A stretch of 64,000 bases of DNA from Actinomycetales bacterium. GTDB taxonomy: Bacteria > Actinomycetota > Actinomycetes > Actinomycetales > Dermatophilaceae. The translations under genes and the position numbers were made by a program. The stretch spans positions 4,581 to 68,580 of the forward strand of contig JADJVI010000056.1 of NCBI GenBank assembly GCA_016710645.1, in the 5' to 3' direction. Positions 34,037 through 42,475 of this stretch are shown in pieces (within the stretch, counting starts at the first letter, position 1; every line of letters starts with the position of its first letter). The notes beneath the pieces were generated by a model. It was not told where the DNA came from. It made no database searches and worked only from the letters and a program-made list of their open reading frames with translations.

Positions 34037-36145
34037 ATGAACGAGATGGCCCTACGCGCACGCGGCACGAGCGACATGACTGACCTGCCGACGATCACCC
34101 AGAGTCCCGCCGCGCGGAAGGCGAGGGGCACGGCATACCGGCTCTGGCGTGGGTCGGAAAGCGACCCGAGCTGGGCGCGCCCCGCCTTGCTCGGCCTGCT
34201 CGCCCTCACGGCGGTGTTCTACCTCTGGAACCTCACCGCGAGCGGCTACGCCAACTCGTTCTATTCGGCTGCGGCACAGGCCGGTTCGGAGTCCTGGAAG
34301 GCCTTCTTCTATGGCAGCTCCGACGCCGCCAACTCGATCACGGTCGACAAGCCCCCGGCCTCGCTGTGGTTCATGGCCCTGTCGGTGCGCGTCTTCGGGC
34401 TCAACAGCTTCGCGATCCTCTTCCCCGAGGTGCTCATGGGGGTCGCCACGGTCGGCGTTCTCTACGCCACCGTCAAGCGCCAATTCGGCGCTGTCGCAGG
34501 CCTGCTCGCGGGCGGCATCCTTGCCCTGACCCCCATCGCCGTGCTGATGTTCCGCTTCAACAACCCCGACGCGCTGCTCGTGCTGGCCATGACGCTCGCG
34601 GCCTGGGCCACGATGCGATCCATCGAGAAGGCCTCGCCCAAGTGGTTCGCCTTCGTCGGCGTCTTCATCGGGTTGGCCTTCCTCACCAAGACCCTGCAGG
34701 CCTTCCTCGTCGTGCCCGGCTTCGCCCTCGCCTACCTGGTGGCCGCCAATGTCCCTCTGCTGCAACGGATCTGGCACACCATTCTCGGTGGGCTCGCCAT
34801 CGTCGCGTCGGCGGGATGGTGGGTCGCCATCATCGAGCTCGTCCCGGCGAGCGCCCGCCCCTACATCGGCGGCTCGCAGACCAACTCCTTCCTTGAGCTG
34901 ACCTTCGGCTATAACGGCCTGGGCCGGATCAACGGCAACGAGACCGGCTCGGTCGGCGGCGGCGCTCCAGGGGGCAACACCGGCGGCAACTGGGGCGCAA
35001 CTGGCCTGCTGCGCATGTTCAACGCCGACAACGGCGGTCAGATCTCGTGGCTCATGCCGACCGCCATCATCCTGCTACTGGCCGGCCTGGTGTGGCGGGC
35101 CCGGCGCCCGCGCACGGATGCCCGCCGCGCGGCATACCTCGCCTGGGGTTCGTGGTTCGTCGTGACGACGCTGACCTTCTCGCTCATGGCCGGCATCTAC
35201 CACGCCTACTACACGATCGCCCTCGCGCCCGCCATCGCCGCCCTCGTCGCGATGGGCGCGGTCGAGGCGTGGGAGCGCCGCGACCATCTCGTGGCCCGGG
35301 TCGTCCTGGCGGTCGCGATGCTGGCCGCCACCGGCTGGAGCTTCGTGCTCCTGTCCCGCACTGTCTCGTGGAACGGCTGGCTGCGCGTCCTCGTGCTCGC
35401 GCTCGGCCTCACCGCCACCGTCGGCCTCGTCGTGCTGGACAAGGTCCACACCAAGGCCATCCCCGCGATCGTCGGACTCGCGCTCACCGCCGGCCTGCTC
35501 GGCCCCGCGGCATACAGCGTCCAGACTGTCTCGACCGGGCACATGGGCTCGATCGTCACCGCGGGTCCCGCGGTCGCCGGACAAGGCGGCCCGGGCGGTA
35601 TGCCGGGTGGTCCCGGCGGTGCCGCCGGTGGACAACTGCCCGGTATGCCGGGTGGCACGGGCACGACGCGCGGCGGCGCTGCGGGTGCTCCGGGTGCTCC
35701 GGGTGCTCCGGGAGCTGGCGGTGCCGGTGGCATGGGTGGCTTGCTCAACGCCGACCTGCCGACGACGGCCGTCGTCCAGGCGCTGACCAAGGACAGCTCG
35801 TCCTACACCTGGGTGGCTGCCGCGGTCGGGTCCCAGCGGGCCGCCGGTTTGCAGCTGGGGACGGGGTTGCCGGTCATGGCCATCGGTGGGTTCAACGGTT
35901 CTGACCCCTCACCCACCCTGGCGCAGTTCCAGGCCTATGTCGCCGAAGGCAAGATTCACTACTTCGCCTCTGGTGGTGGCTTCGGTGGCCAGCAGGGCGG
36001 CAGCCAGAGCTCCTCGGCCATTGCCAGCTGGGTGCAGCAGAACTTCACTGCCGTGACCATCGGCGGATCGACCTTCTATGACCTCACCGTGCCACTTGGG
36101 AGCACCGGGACGACCAGCGCGACGGCGACCACGGGCACGGTCTGA
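34037..36145 (+). CDS. GT39/ArnT-like membrane glycosyltransferase with Gly-rich loop (702 aa)
   Basis: About eleven to twelve membrane helices. The N-terminal half matches GT39-type mannosyl/aminoarabinose transferases: NSITVDKPPASLWFMALSVRVFG (the DKPP-type loop), LTPIAVLMFRFNNPDALLVLAM. A long external loop (about residues 515-575) is rich in Gly-Pro-Met repeats (GGMPGGPGGAAGG), followed by a soluble C-terminal domain (TTAVVQALTKDSSSYTWVAA). Polyprenyl-phosphate sugar is the likely donor. Start ATG 34037 is uncertain; ATG 34076 is possible. Followed one base after the stop by a GtrA gene. Confidence 0.82.
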   Translation: MNEMALRARGTSDMTDLPTITQSPAARKARGTAYRLWRGSESDPSWARPALLGLLALTAVFYLWNLTASGYANSFYSAAAQAGSESWKAFFYGSSDAANSITVDKPPASLWFMALSVRVFGLNSFAILFPEVLMGVATVGVLYATVKRQFGAVAGLLAGGILALTPIAVLMFRFNNPDALLVLAMTLAAWATMRSIEKASPKWFAFVGVFIGLAFLTKTLQAFLVVPGFALAYLVAANVPLLQRIWHTILGGLAIVASAGWWVAIIELVPASARPYIGGSQTNSFLELTFGYNGLGRINGNETGSVGGGAPGGNTGGNWGATGLLRMFNADNGGQISWLMPTAIILLLAGLVWRARRPRTDARRAAYLAWGSWFVVTTLTFSLMAGIYHAYYTIALAPAIAALVAMGAVEAWERRDHLVARVVLAVAMLAATGWSFVLLSRTVSWNGWLRVLVLALGLTATVGLVVLDKVHTKAIPAIVGLALTAGLLGPAAYSVQTVSTGHMGSIVTAGPAVAGQGGPGGMPGGPGGAAGGQLPGMPGGTGTTRGGAAGAPGAPGAPGAGGAGGMGGLLNADLPTTAVVQALTKDSSSYTWVAAAVGSQRAAGLQLGTGLPVMAIGGFNGSDPSPTLAQFQAYVAEGKIHYFASGGGFGGQQGGSQSSSAIASWVQQNFTAVTIGGSTFYDLTVPLGSTGTTSATATTGTV

Positions 36146-36146
36146 C

Positions 36147-36764
36147 ATGGACGCCACGACCACTGTTTTGCCTACCGTCGACTCGCCCGCCGTGACCGCC
36201 CGACGCACGCTGGGCGGCCAGGTGGCCCGGTTCGCCGTCGTGGGTGTCCTGTGCACCGGGGTCCACCTGGGTCTTTTCACCGTGTTTCACTCCTGGTGGG
36301 ACTCGCAACTGGCCAATGTCGCCGCGTTGGTGCTGGCGACCGTGGTCAACACCACGCTCAACAAGAGCTGGACCTTCCGCGGGGCAGGTGCCGGCAACTG
36401 GGTCCGCCAACAACTCCAAGCCCTCGGAGTCTTCCTGCTGACCTGGGCGGCGACGAGTGGGGGGTTGGCCCTGTTGGAAACCGCATGGCCCACTGCTCCC
36501 CTGGTGGTCAAGGTCCTCGCGCTCGCCGCGTCGACCGCAGTCTCGACGGTCGTGCGGTTCGTGGCGATGCGGCGCTGGATCTTCGCGGGCGGGCATGACC
36601 CGGGACCTCTGCCGGGCCGACCAATCCGGACGGGCGCCCGAACAAACAACGACGGTGGTGACCTCCCTGAGGAGATCACCACCGTCGATGCGCGGGCGGA
36701 GGCGGCGGGATTTGAACCCGCGAGGGAGGTTAATCCCAACCCACTTAGCAGGCGGGCGCACTAG
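36147..36764 (+). CDS. GtrA family membrane protein, tail runs into tRNA-Ser (205 aa)
   Basis: Four helices with the GtrA pattern: QVARFAVVGVLCTGVHLGLF, NTTLNKSWTFRG, and the final RFVAMRRWIFAGG. GtrA proteins help flip or pass polyprenyl-linked sugars, consistent with the GT39 gene just upstream. Conserved family sequence ends near residue 152; the remaining 50 residues read through a hairpin and then through the antisense strand of tRNA-Ser, so the true stop may have been lost. ATG 36147 follows the GT39 stop by one base. Confidence 0.8.
   Translation: MDATTTVLPTVDSPAVTARRTLGGQVARFAVVGVLCTGVHLGLFTVFHSWWDSQLANVAALVLATVVNTTLNKSWTFRGAGAGNWVRQQLQALGVFLLTWAATSGGLALLETAWPTAPLVVKVLALAASTAVSTVVRFVAMRRWIFAGGHDPGPLPGRPIRTGARTNNDGGDLPEEITTVDARAEAAGFEPAREVNPNPLSRRAH
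36650..36687 (-). terminator. 17-bp hairpin between GtrA core and tRNA-Ser
   Basis: Arms 36650-36666 and 36671-36687 pair with one mismatch and a four-base loop. It is just beyond the 3' end of the minus-strand tRNA-Ser and would end that transcript, yet it also lies in the reading frame of the GtrA tail. Confidence 0.65.
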
Positions 36765-36783
36765 GCCACTATGCGACGCCTCC
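36697..36783 (-). tRNA. tRNA-Ser (anticodon GCT)
   Basis: Minus-strand cloverleaf with acceptor GGAGGCG/CGCCTCC, anticodon stem CCCGC/GTGGG with loop CTGCTAA (anticodon GCT), a long variable arm as in class II tRNAs, and T-arm GCGGGTTCAAATCCCGC. No encoded CCA. Confidence 0.93.
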
Positions 36784-37006
36784 CCACCCAGCCGGACCAC
36801 CGCGGGCGCGAGCGCACACGGCATACCGAAGGGGCCGTCACAGGCTACCGGGGGAGCCGCGGCCGGACCAAAACCTGGTCACCGACCAGAACGGACGAAT
36901 TTGCCGGACGGGCAACCGCAGTGGCTCGCACGGCGTCTATCCGGATGAGGTGCAGAATGTTCACGACACCATCTGCCCGATTCGACGCCAAGGGAGAGCC
37001 CTCGCC

Positions 37007-38548
37007 ATGACCAGCGATCCTCGGCGACCCCTCCCCGACGGGGTGCGGGCCCGGCGCCGGGTCGCGGCCGCCCGAATGGCGCGCCGGTCGGCCACGCTCA
37101 CCATCCTCAGCACGCTCTTCCCAGGGTCCGGGCTCACCCAGACGCGCTTCTACAAGCTCGGCTGGCTCGTCGTGACGCTGGCAGCAGGCACCGTCGCGGC
37201 CCTGGCCGCGGTTGTCTTCGCGAAGGGGCCGACTGCTGCCGCGCTGGCCGTGGCCGTGCGACCCGGCGCGCTGCTCATCGCGGCTGGCCTCATCGCGGTC
37301 GCCGGGGTGCTGTGGGTGTTGACCATCTGGCTCACCCACCGCGGCACCATGGACGACCGGCTCGACCGGGTCCAGCGGGTCGGCCTGCGGGCTCTTTCGG
37401 CATTGCTGTGTGTCGTCATCGCCGTGCCGATGGCCACGGCCGTGCGCTACTCGCTGATCCAGCGCGATGTCATCGGCACGCTGTTCGGGCAATCCGGCGA
37501 CGTCGGCACCGATGGCGAGGCGGCCCGTCCGAGCGGCGGCGCGGATCCCTGGGCGGACGTGCCTCGGGTCAACGTGCTGCTCATCGGGTCCGACGCCGGT
37601 GACGACCGCATCGGCGTGCGCACCGACTCGATGATGATCGCCTCGATCGAACCCAAGACCGGTCAGACGATCCTCTTTTCCTTCCCCCGCAACATGCAGA
37701 ACGTGCCCTTCCCCATGAGCAACCCGCTCTACAAGATCTATCCCAAGGGCTACACCTGCGGGAGCGAGTGCTTGCTCAACGCGGTCTGGCACGAAGCCGA
37801 GGTCAACCACCCCGAGCTCTTCAAGGGCATCAAGCAGCCGGGTCTCTACACGATCAAGGGCGTGCTCCAGGAAATCTCGGGGCTGCGCATCGACTACACG
37901 ACGACAGTTGACCTCAAGGGCTTCGAGGCCCTGGTCAACGCGATGGGCGGGGTCGTCATCAATGTCAAGGAGAAGTTGCCGATCGGCGGGCACGTCAACG
38001 CCGCCGGCAACATCTACGGCGTCGACTCGTGGATCCAGCCGGGGGTGCAGCTACTCGACGGCTTCCACGCGCTCTGGTATGCCCGCTCGCGCATCACCAG
38101 CGACGACTTCGGTCGGATGCGCCGGCAGCGGTGTCTGGTGGGCAAGCTCATCGGCCAGGTCAACGTCGGGACGATGCTGAGCAAGTACCCCGCGCTGGCC
38201 CAAGTCGCCAAGGACAACGTCCAGATGGACATCCCCCCGACGGACCTGCCCGCCTGGGCCGAGCTCGTCAACCGCGTCAAGGGCGCGACGATCAGCTCGC
38301 TGGCCTTCACTCCCGACAACATCAACCCCGGCAACCCCAACTTCGTGGCGATCCGGCGCATGGTCCGGGAGGCTATCGACCCGAGCCTCGTCGTGCCGCC
38401 GTCGACCACGTCGGTGCCGTCGACCACGAGCAAGACCCCGACCAAGAAGCCCACGGCGACCAAGACTCCCACCAGCACCAAGTCGCCGAGCAGCACGACG
38501 AGCACGCCGCCACCGAGCGCCCCGGTGGACCTGGAAGAGGCCTGCTGA
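37007..38548 (+). CDS. LytR-CpsA-Psr (LCP) family cell-wall ligase (513 aa)
   Basis: Membrane-anchored enzyme that transfers undecaprenyl-linked glycopolymers to peptidoglycan. Three hydrophobic segments near the N-terminus precede the LCP domain: VNVLLIGSDAGDDRIGVRTDSMMIASI, then SFPRNMQNVPFP with the pyrophosphate-binding Arg, then FEALVNAMGGVVINV and WYARSRITSDDFGRMRRQRCL. A C-terminal Thr/Pro/Ser/Lys-rich tail (about 50 residues) extends outward. Start ATG 37007 has GGGAG about 11 bases upstream. It is likely transcribed alone; a strong hairpin follows about 90 bases after the stop. Confidence 0.92.
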   Translation: MTSDPRRPLPDGVRARRRVAAARMARRSATLTILSTLFPGSGLTQTRFYKLGWLVVTLAAGTVAALAAVVFAKGPTAAALAVAVRPGALLIAAGLIAVAGVLWVLTIWLTHRGTMDDRLDRVQRVGLRALSALLCVVIAVPMATAVRYSLIQRDVIGTLFGQSGDVGTDGEAARPSGGADPWADVPRVNVLLIGSDAGDDRIGVRTDSMMIASIEPKTGQTILFSFPRNMQNVPFPMSNPLYKIYPKGYTCGSECLLNAVWHEAEVNHPELFKGIKQPGLYTIKGVLQEISGLRIDYTTTVDLKGFEALVNAMGGVVINVKEKLPIGGHVNAAGNIYGVDSWIQPGVQLLDGFHALWYARSRITSDDFGRMRRQRCLVGKLIGQVNVGTMLSKYPALAQVAKDNVQMDIPPTDLPAWAELVNRVKGATISSLAFTPDNINPGNPNFVAIRRMVREAIDPSLVVPPSTTSVPSTTSKTPTKKPTATKTPTSTKSPSSTTSTPPPSAPVDLEEAC

Positions 38549-38637
38549 CGCAGGCAGGGCCGTCGGGGGCGTGCCCGAGTGCTTCGAGTATGCCCCCGGG
38601 TAAGCCCCTGAATGCTTCGGGCATCCCCCTGTATGCC

Positions 38638-38671
38638 GTGAGCCCCCCGTGCCGCAGCACGAGGGGCTCAC
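38638..38671. terminator. Terminator between convergent LCP and cold-shock genes
   Basis: Outer arms GTGAGCCCC/GGGGCTCAC (38638-38646, 38663-38671) enclose an inner CGTGC/GCACG pair. It lies between the two convergent stops. A one-mismatch copy of the dispersed motif adjoins it on the left. Confidence 0.75.
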
Positions 38672-38708
38672 GAGCGCTGACAGAGTCAGCGCATGTCGTT
38701 GTCGACGA

Positions 38709-38912
38709 TCAGAGCGGACGAACCTGGTCAGCCTGCGGGCCCTTGGGGCCCTGGGTGACCTCGAACTCGACGCGCTGTGCCTCATCGAGGGTCCGGTAGC
38801 CCTGGGTCTGGATGGCGGAGTAGTGGACGAAGACGTCCGGCCCGCCACCATCCTGGGCGATGAAGCCGAAGCCCTTCTCAGCGTTGAACCACTTGACGGT
38901 TCCCTGTGCCAT
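38709..38912 (-). CDS. cspA: Cold-shock protein, CspA family (67 aa)
   Basis: Single cold-shock OB-fold: GTVKWFNAEKGFGFI (RNP1 region), DVFVHYSAI (RNP2), VEFEVTQGPKGPQADQV. Binds single-stranded RNA/DNA and melts secondary structure. Length and motifs are standard. About 220 bases of untranslated sequence separate it from the next gene upstream, consistent with the long regulatory leader common for csp messages; no leader structure was resolved. Confidence 0.95.
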   Translation of the reverse strand: MAQGTVKWFNAEKGFGFIAQDGGGPDVFVHYSAIQTQGYRTLDEAQRVEFEVTQGPKGPQADQVRPL

Positions 38913-39134
38913 GGGGATAACTCTCTCTATCTGGACACTGGAGCCCGCACCTCGCGAACCCCGGTGCTGCCGCCTACCCCACAACCGGGTCGTACCCGAG
39001 TCTTTGGGAACTCCGGCCACGTCCTGGAATGGCGTGGCTACGAGGTCCGTCCTGCGAGGAACTGCAACTGCAACCGAGGCCGACGCTAGCACGTCGTGTG
39101 AAAAGCGCCACCCCTTCTTCGGGTCATTTTCGGA

Positions 39135-40145
39135 CTACTCGCGAGTAGCCTGCCCGGTCCGGACCGAGCGCGCCCGATCGACTGCGGATGCGTCCACATC
39201 GTGACTGTGCGGTCCCAACCCGCGGACAGCCACCTGCTGCGGCCGGTCGCCACGGATCGAGGCCACCATGTCGACCACGCGCCGGGTGGCCCGCACGTCA
39301 TGGGCCCGGAAGACGGTGGCGCCCAGCCATGCGGCGATCGCGGTCGCGGCCAGACTCCCCTCCAGGCGCTCCTCGGTCGGCAGGTCGAGCGTCTCGCCGA
39401 CGAAGTCCTTACGCGAAAGCGCCTGCAAGACAGGGAAACCCAACGCGGTCACGGCGGCGCTATGCCGCAGCACCCGCAGCGAGTGGGCGGTCGTCTTGCC
39501 GAAGTCCAGGGTGGGGTCGACGAGAACTCGCTCGGACGGCATACCGAGGGCGGTTGCTCGTGCGGCTCCCGAGGCAAGGGTCGCCACCACATCGCGCACG
39601 ACGTCCAGCGCGTCGGGTCCATAGGTGACGTCGACCGGGTCGGTGCGCGGCGGGCGGCCACCGGTGTGCGAGACGACGTAGCCCGCTCCGGCCTCGACCG
39701 CCGCCGGCAGCAGCTCGGCGTCGTAGCCGGCCCAGGTGTCGTTGACCAGGTCGATGCGGGCGCCGGCGGCCATCGCCGCGCGCAGCACCTCGGCGCGCCA
39801 GGTGTCCAGGCTCAGCAACAGCTCGGGGTATGCCGTTCGCGCCCGCACGAGGAAGGGCACCACCCGCTCGATCTCTTCCTGCGCGCCGACGGGGTCACCC
39901 TCGGACCCAGCCCGCACGCCGCCGACGTCGACGATGTCGGCACCGAGGGCGACGGCATTGTCGAGGGCGCGCAGAGCGCTGTCGAGATCGGCGTGCCGGT
40001 TGCCGGCGAAGAAGGAGTCGGGGGTGCGGTTGATGATGGCCATGACGGCCGGGCGAGAGGCGTCGAAGGTCTGACCGCGCAAGACGAGGGCAGCAGGCTC
40101 AGACAGGACGATTTGCGGGATATCGTGCTCTTGAGCGTCGATCAT
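39135..40145 (-). CDS. Dihydropteroate-synthase-like protein (FolP2 type, 336 aa)
   Basis: Pterin-binding TIM barrel: MAIINRTPDSFFAGNRH (consensus NVTPDSF), GADIVDVGGVRAGSEGDPVGAQEEIERV, SLDTWRAEVLRAA, DLVNDTWAGYD, VVSHTGGRPPRTD, LVDPTLDFGKTTAHSL and LQALSRKDFVGE. Several canonical folate-site residues differ (NITRDSFSDGG and DIGGESTRPG are altered), as in the second FolP homologue of mycobacteria, so DHPS activity is not assured. The stop lies in a 14-base palindrome (39135-39148). Confidence 0.82.
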   Translation of the reverse strand: MIDAQEHDIPQIVLSEPAALVLRGQTFDASRPAVMAIINRTPDSFFAGNRHADLDSALRALDNAVALGADIVDVGGVRAGSEGDPVGAQEEIERVVPFLVRARTAYPELLLSLDTWRAEVLRAAMAAGARIDLVNDTWAGYDAELLPAAVEAGAGYVVSHTGGRPPRTDPVDVTYGPDALDVVRDVVATLASGAARATALGMPSERVLVDPTLDFGKTTAHSLRVLRHSAAVTALGFPVLQALSRKDFVGETLDLPTEERLEGSLAATAIAAWLGATVFRAHDVRATRRVVDMVASIRGDRPQQVAVRGLGPHSHDVDASAVDRARSVRTGQATRE

Positions 40146-40263
40146 GGCCTCATCCTCGGGTCAACGGCACAGGATTTGAAGTTTGTACGTAGATCGAACA
40201 TAATAGGAGGCGAGTCCTCAGCCTGAGGGCGCGCCAATCCACACGAAACTGAGTTGCCTCATC

Positions 40264-40365
40264 ATGCCTAGCTGGATCGTCCTGTTCCCGCTCTTCGGAA
40301 AGAGCTCGAAGCACGGCGCTTCGTACTACCACCACCGCGACCAGGTCCACTTCCGGACCTTCTGA
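40264..40365 (+). CDS. Possible 33-residue small protein
   Basis: ATG at 40264 opens a frame reading MPSWIVLFPLFGKSSKHG then ASYYHHRDQVHFRTF and stops with TGA at 40363-40365. No convincing ribosome binding site, but a perfect 13-base hairpin lies about 55 bases downstream, and base composition is lower in GC than the surroundings. The family is not recognised. It occupies a gene-free stretch of about 300 bases (40146-40448) that otherwise shows only an AT-rich segment near 40180-40205, which may be a divergent promoter. Confidence 0.35.
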   Translation: MPSWIVLFPLFGKSSKHGASYYHHRDQVHFRTF

Positions 40366-40421
40366 CCGGCCCCGCGGCTCGTCGACCCGGGGGGATCTGG
40401 GTCCGAACCGCACCAGCCTTC

Positions 40422-40450
40422 GACGCCACCGGCAGCATGCCGGTGGCGTC
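40422..40450. terminator. 13-bp perfect hairpin
   Basis: Arms 40422-40434 and 40438-40450 with loop GCA. Placed between the possible small gene (plus strand) and the stop of the ceramidase-like gene (minus strand), so it may end both. Confidence 0.65.
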
Positions 40451-41327
40451 ACTCTATTTCCGAGCGGCCCAGGGTTCCTGGCCGGGTTCCCGGGTTCCCA
40501 GTTTCCCGGGGTGCCTGGATCTGGGGCCCGGATGTTCCGCTCTCCGGCGCGCGGCCACTCGCCCACCGATAGTGCCGCACCAAAAGGTAGGCCGCACCAG
40601 CCGTCGCAAGGTGCCAGACGGCGTGCCCCTGCAGGAGCGAGCCCGGGTCACACCAGAGGCCGCGCTCGTCAGCCAGCCACACGGCATACCCGAGCGTGAG
40701 CAGTCCGACCGCAGCGCGCAGCGAAGGAGAGCCGGGCGCTCGGCGCGCCTCCAAGACGATCCCCGGGAGCAGCACGACGGCGAAGAGCCACCGGCGCGTG
40801 CCGGGAAGGGCCCACTGAATCGCCGCGAGGGTGGCCAGCGAGGTGAGTGCCAGCGGCAGGGTCCGGTGCGCGAACGGGGAGCCTCGGCAGCTGCCGACGA
40901 GAAGCAGGACGGCGATGAGGTACATGCCCTGCACGTCGAGCAGCTGCCCGGCGAAGGTGAGCCCGCCGTGGTAGGCCAGGCTCCCCGCGCCGACCGCGAT
41001 CGTGGCCAGGGCGGCAGCGCCAGCGAGGGCGCGCTCGGGTCGGGTGCGGTTGATCGCGCGGACGGATCGGTATGCCGCCGCCCCGGCAACGAGGAAGGCG
41101 AGGTTGCTCAACGCATTGGCAGGTTGGCGCAGCAATCCAGATCCGACGGCCTCGCAGAAGCACCGCGGCTGGGCACCTTGGTTGGTGGTCGGATCGAGGC
41201 AGGTCGCCGGCCGAATGTCGAGGGCCCCAGGACGTGCGAACTCCACGGCCGCCAGCGCGGTCAACGCGAGGGCGAGCACCCCCATCACGTATGCCGTGCG
41301 GCTCACGTCAGCTGGTCGGCTGGTCAT
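40449..41327 (-). CDS. Ceramidase-like (CREST superfamily) membrane protein (292 aa)
   Basis: Seven hydrophobic segments. Family signatures: RCFCEAVGSGLLRQPANALSNLAFL at the start, GAGSLAYHGGLTFAGQLLDVQGMYL with the metal-type His and Asp, and GHAVWHLATAGAAYLLVRHY near the C-terminus with two more His. CREST proteins are membrane metal hydrolases acting on lipid amides. ATG 41327 follows a weak AAGG site. The last 30 residues are Pro/Gly/Arg-rich and poorly conserved-looking. It follows a dienelactone-hydrolase-like gene on the same strand. Confidence 0.75.
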   Translation of the reverse strand: MTSRPADVSRTAYVMGVLALALTALAAVEFARPGALDIRPATCLDPTTNQGAQPRCFCEAVGSGLLRQPANALSNLAFLVAGAAAYRSVRAINRTRPERALAGAAALATIAVGAGSLAYHGGLTFAGQLLDVQGMYLIAVLLLVGSCRGSPFAHRTLPLALTSLATLAAIQWALPGTRRWLFAVVLLPGIVLEARRAPGSPSLRAAVGLLTLGYAVWLADERGLWCDPGSLLQGHAVWHLATAGAAYLLVRHYRWASGRAPESGTSGPQIQAPRETGNPGTRPGTLGRSEIE

Positions 41328-41349
41328 CGGGGTGCCTTGGGGTGTCGGA

Positions 41350-41943
41350 TCAGGCGAAGCGGCCGAGGAAGCCCAGCAGTCTCGTGCTGAGCAGGTCGGC
41401 GAGCGGGGCGTCGTATTCGTCGGCCAGGTCGGCGTCGAAGAAGAGGTGGCCCTTGCCCGGGTAGACGTAGTGCGACACATCAGCTCCCGCGCGGGCGGCG
41501 ATGTCGACGAGCAGACGGGCCTCGGCCGGGTCGGCCCACGGGTCATCGACGGCGTGGTGCAGCGCAAGAGGCACGTCCGCGCGCCAGGTGTCGGGCGTCC
41601 ACCCGTCGAAGAACCCGCCGCCCCCGCAGAGGACGGCGCCCACCACCTCGGGTCGGGTTTGCGCGAAGTCCTGCGCGATGCCCGCTCCCATCGAGAAGCC
41701 GAGCACCACACGCGGCCCGTCAATGCTCCGGTATGCCGTGCCCGCTCGCTCCTGGATGGTGGGCTGGTGCTCTTGCACGAAGGCGACGGCCTCGGCATAC
41801 CCGGCCTCCCCGCCCTCGAAGGTGCGCCCGGCGAGCAAGTCCGGAGCGACGACGGCGTGGCCGGCGCTGCGCAGGTGATCGGCCAGGGCGTGGACCGCCG
41901 GACGGAGGCCGAGGGCGGAGTGCAACAGGAGGACGGAAGCCAT
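41350..41943 (-). CDS. Dienelactone-hydrolase-like protein (197 aa)
   Basis: Short alpha/beta hydrolase of the DLH family: VLLLHSALGLRPAVHALADHL, VVAPDLLAG, nucleophile region VVLGFSMGAGIAQDFA (Ser where some DLHs have Cys), acid in HHAVDDPWAD, and His in YPGKGHLFFD. The ATG at 41943 is preferred over a TTG at 41973; neither has a strong ribosome site. The downstream ceramidase-like gene begins 23 bases after the stop. Confidence 0.82.
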   Translation of the reverse strand: MASVLLLHSALGLRPAVHALADHLRSAGHAVVAPDLLAGRTFEGGEAGYAEAVAFVQEHQPTIQERAGTAYRSIDGPRVVLGFSMGAGIAQDFAQTRPEVVGAVLCGGGGFFDGWTPDTWRADVPLALHHAVDDPWADPAEARLLVDIAARAGADVSHYVYPGKGHLFFDADLADEYDAPLADLLSTRLLGFLGRFA

Positions 41944-41996
41944 GAAGGTGAGGCTACGCGGCAGGTCCGACAACCCCGAGCTTGAGCGAGCCGCGC

Positions 41997-42032
41997 GGCA
42001 TCACCGCGGCATCACCGCGGCATCACCGCGGG
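41997..42032. repeat. Short tandem repeat GCGGCATCACC, three copies
   Basis: Three consecutive 11-base units lie in the gene-free stretch between the DLH-like gene and tRNA-Ser. Confidence 0.7.
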
Positions 42033-42078
42033 GTCGCAGCGGGCCGTCGTGGTCAGAGATCGCCGCGAGGTGACATCC

Positions 42079-42230
42079 GCGAGCCTGCGAGCGGAGGGCG
42101 TGGTGGGTCCTACGGCCTGCGCGAGCCTGCGAGCGGAGGGCGTGGTGGGTCCTACGGCCACCGCGAGCGCCAGCGAGCGGAGGGCGTGGTGGGTCCTACG
42201 GCCTGCGCGAGCCTGCGAGCGGAGGGCGTG
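42079..42230. repeat. About 42-bp tandem repeats running into the 3' end of tRNA-Ser(TGA)
   Basis: Units begin near 42079, 42121, 42163 and 42207. Each has GCGAGC, GAGCGGAGGGCGTGG and, except the last, TGGGTCCTACGGCC. The GGAGGGCGTGG in every unit equals the terminal 11 bases of the tRNA-Ser gene, and the fourth unit is the tRNA end itself. Confidence 0.75.
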
Positions 42231-42306
42231 GGATTCGAACCCACGATGCCGTTGCCGACATAGCGGTTTTCAAGACCGCCGCACTAGGCCTCTATGCGAG
42301 CCCTCC
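42220..42306 (-). tRNA. tRNA-Ser (anticodon TGA)
   Basis: Minus-strand cloverleaf: acceptor GGAGGGC/GCCCTCC, anticodon stem GCGGT/ACCGC with loop CTTGAAA (anticodon TGA), long variable arm, T-arm CGTGGGTTCGAATCCCACG. No encoded CCA. Confidence 0.93.
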
Positions 42307-42475
42307 AACAACGAGCCATCGTAGGCCAGCCGCCCCGCCGACACGTCCGCGCGAGAAGGTCGCGCACTCCGTGCATCACGCGATGTATCAGGACAGACCC
42401 GTCAAACCTCCTGACAGGTGACGCACCCGGCCCTAGGCTCGCCCTCAGGCCACGCATCCCCCTGTGAGGACCGAC

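Noticed and set aside
36784..37006. Riboswitch in front of the LCP gene
   Set aside because: No conserved aptamer elements could be recognised; only one motif copy is evident.
42079..42230. CRISPR array
   Set aside because: Units are contiguous tandem repeats without unique spacers, and no cas gene is nearby.
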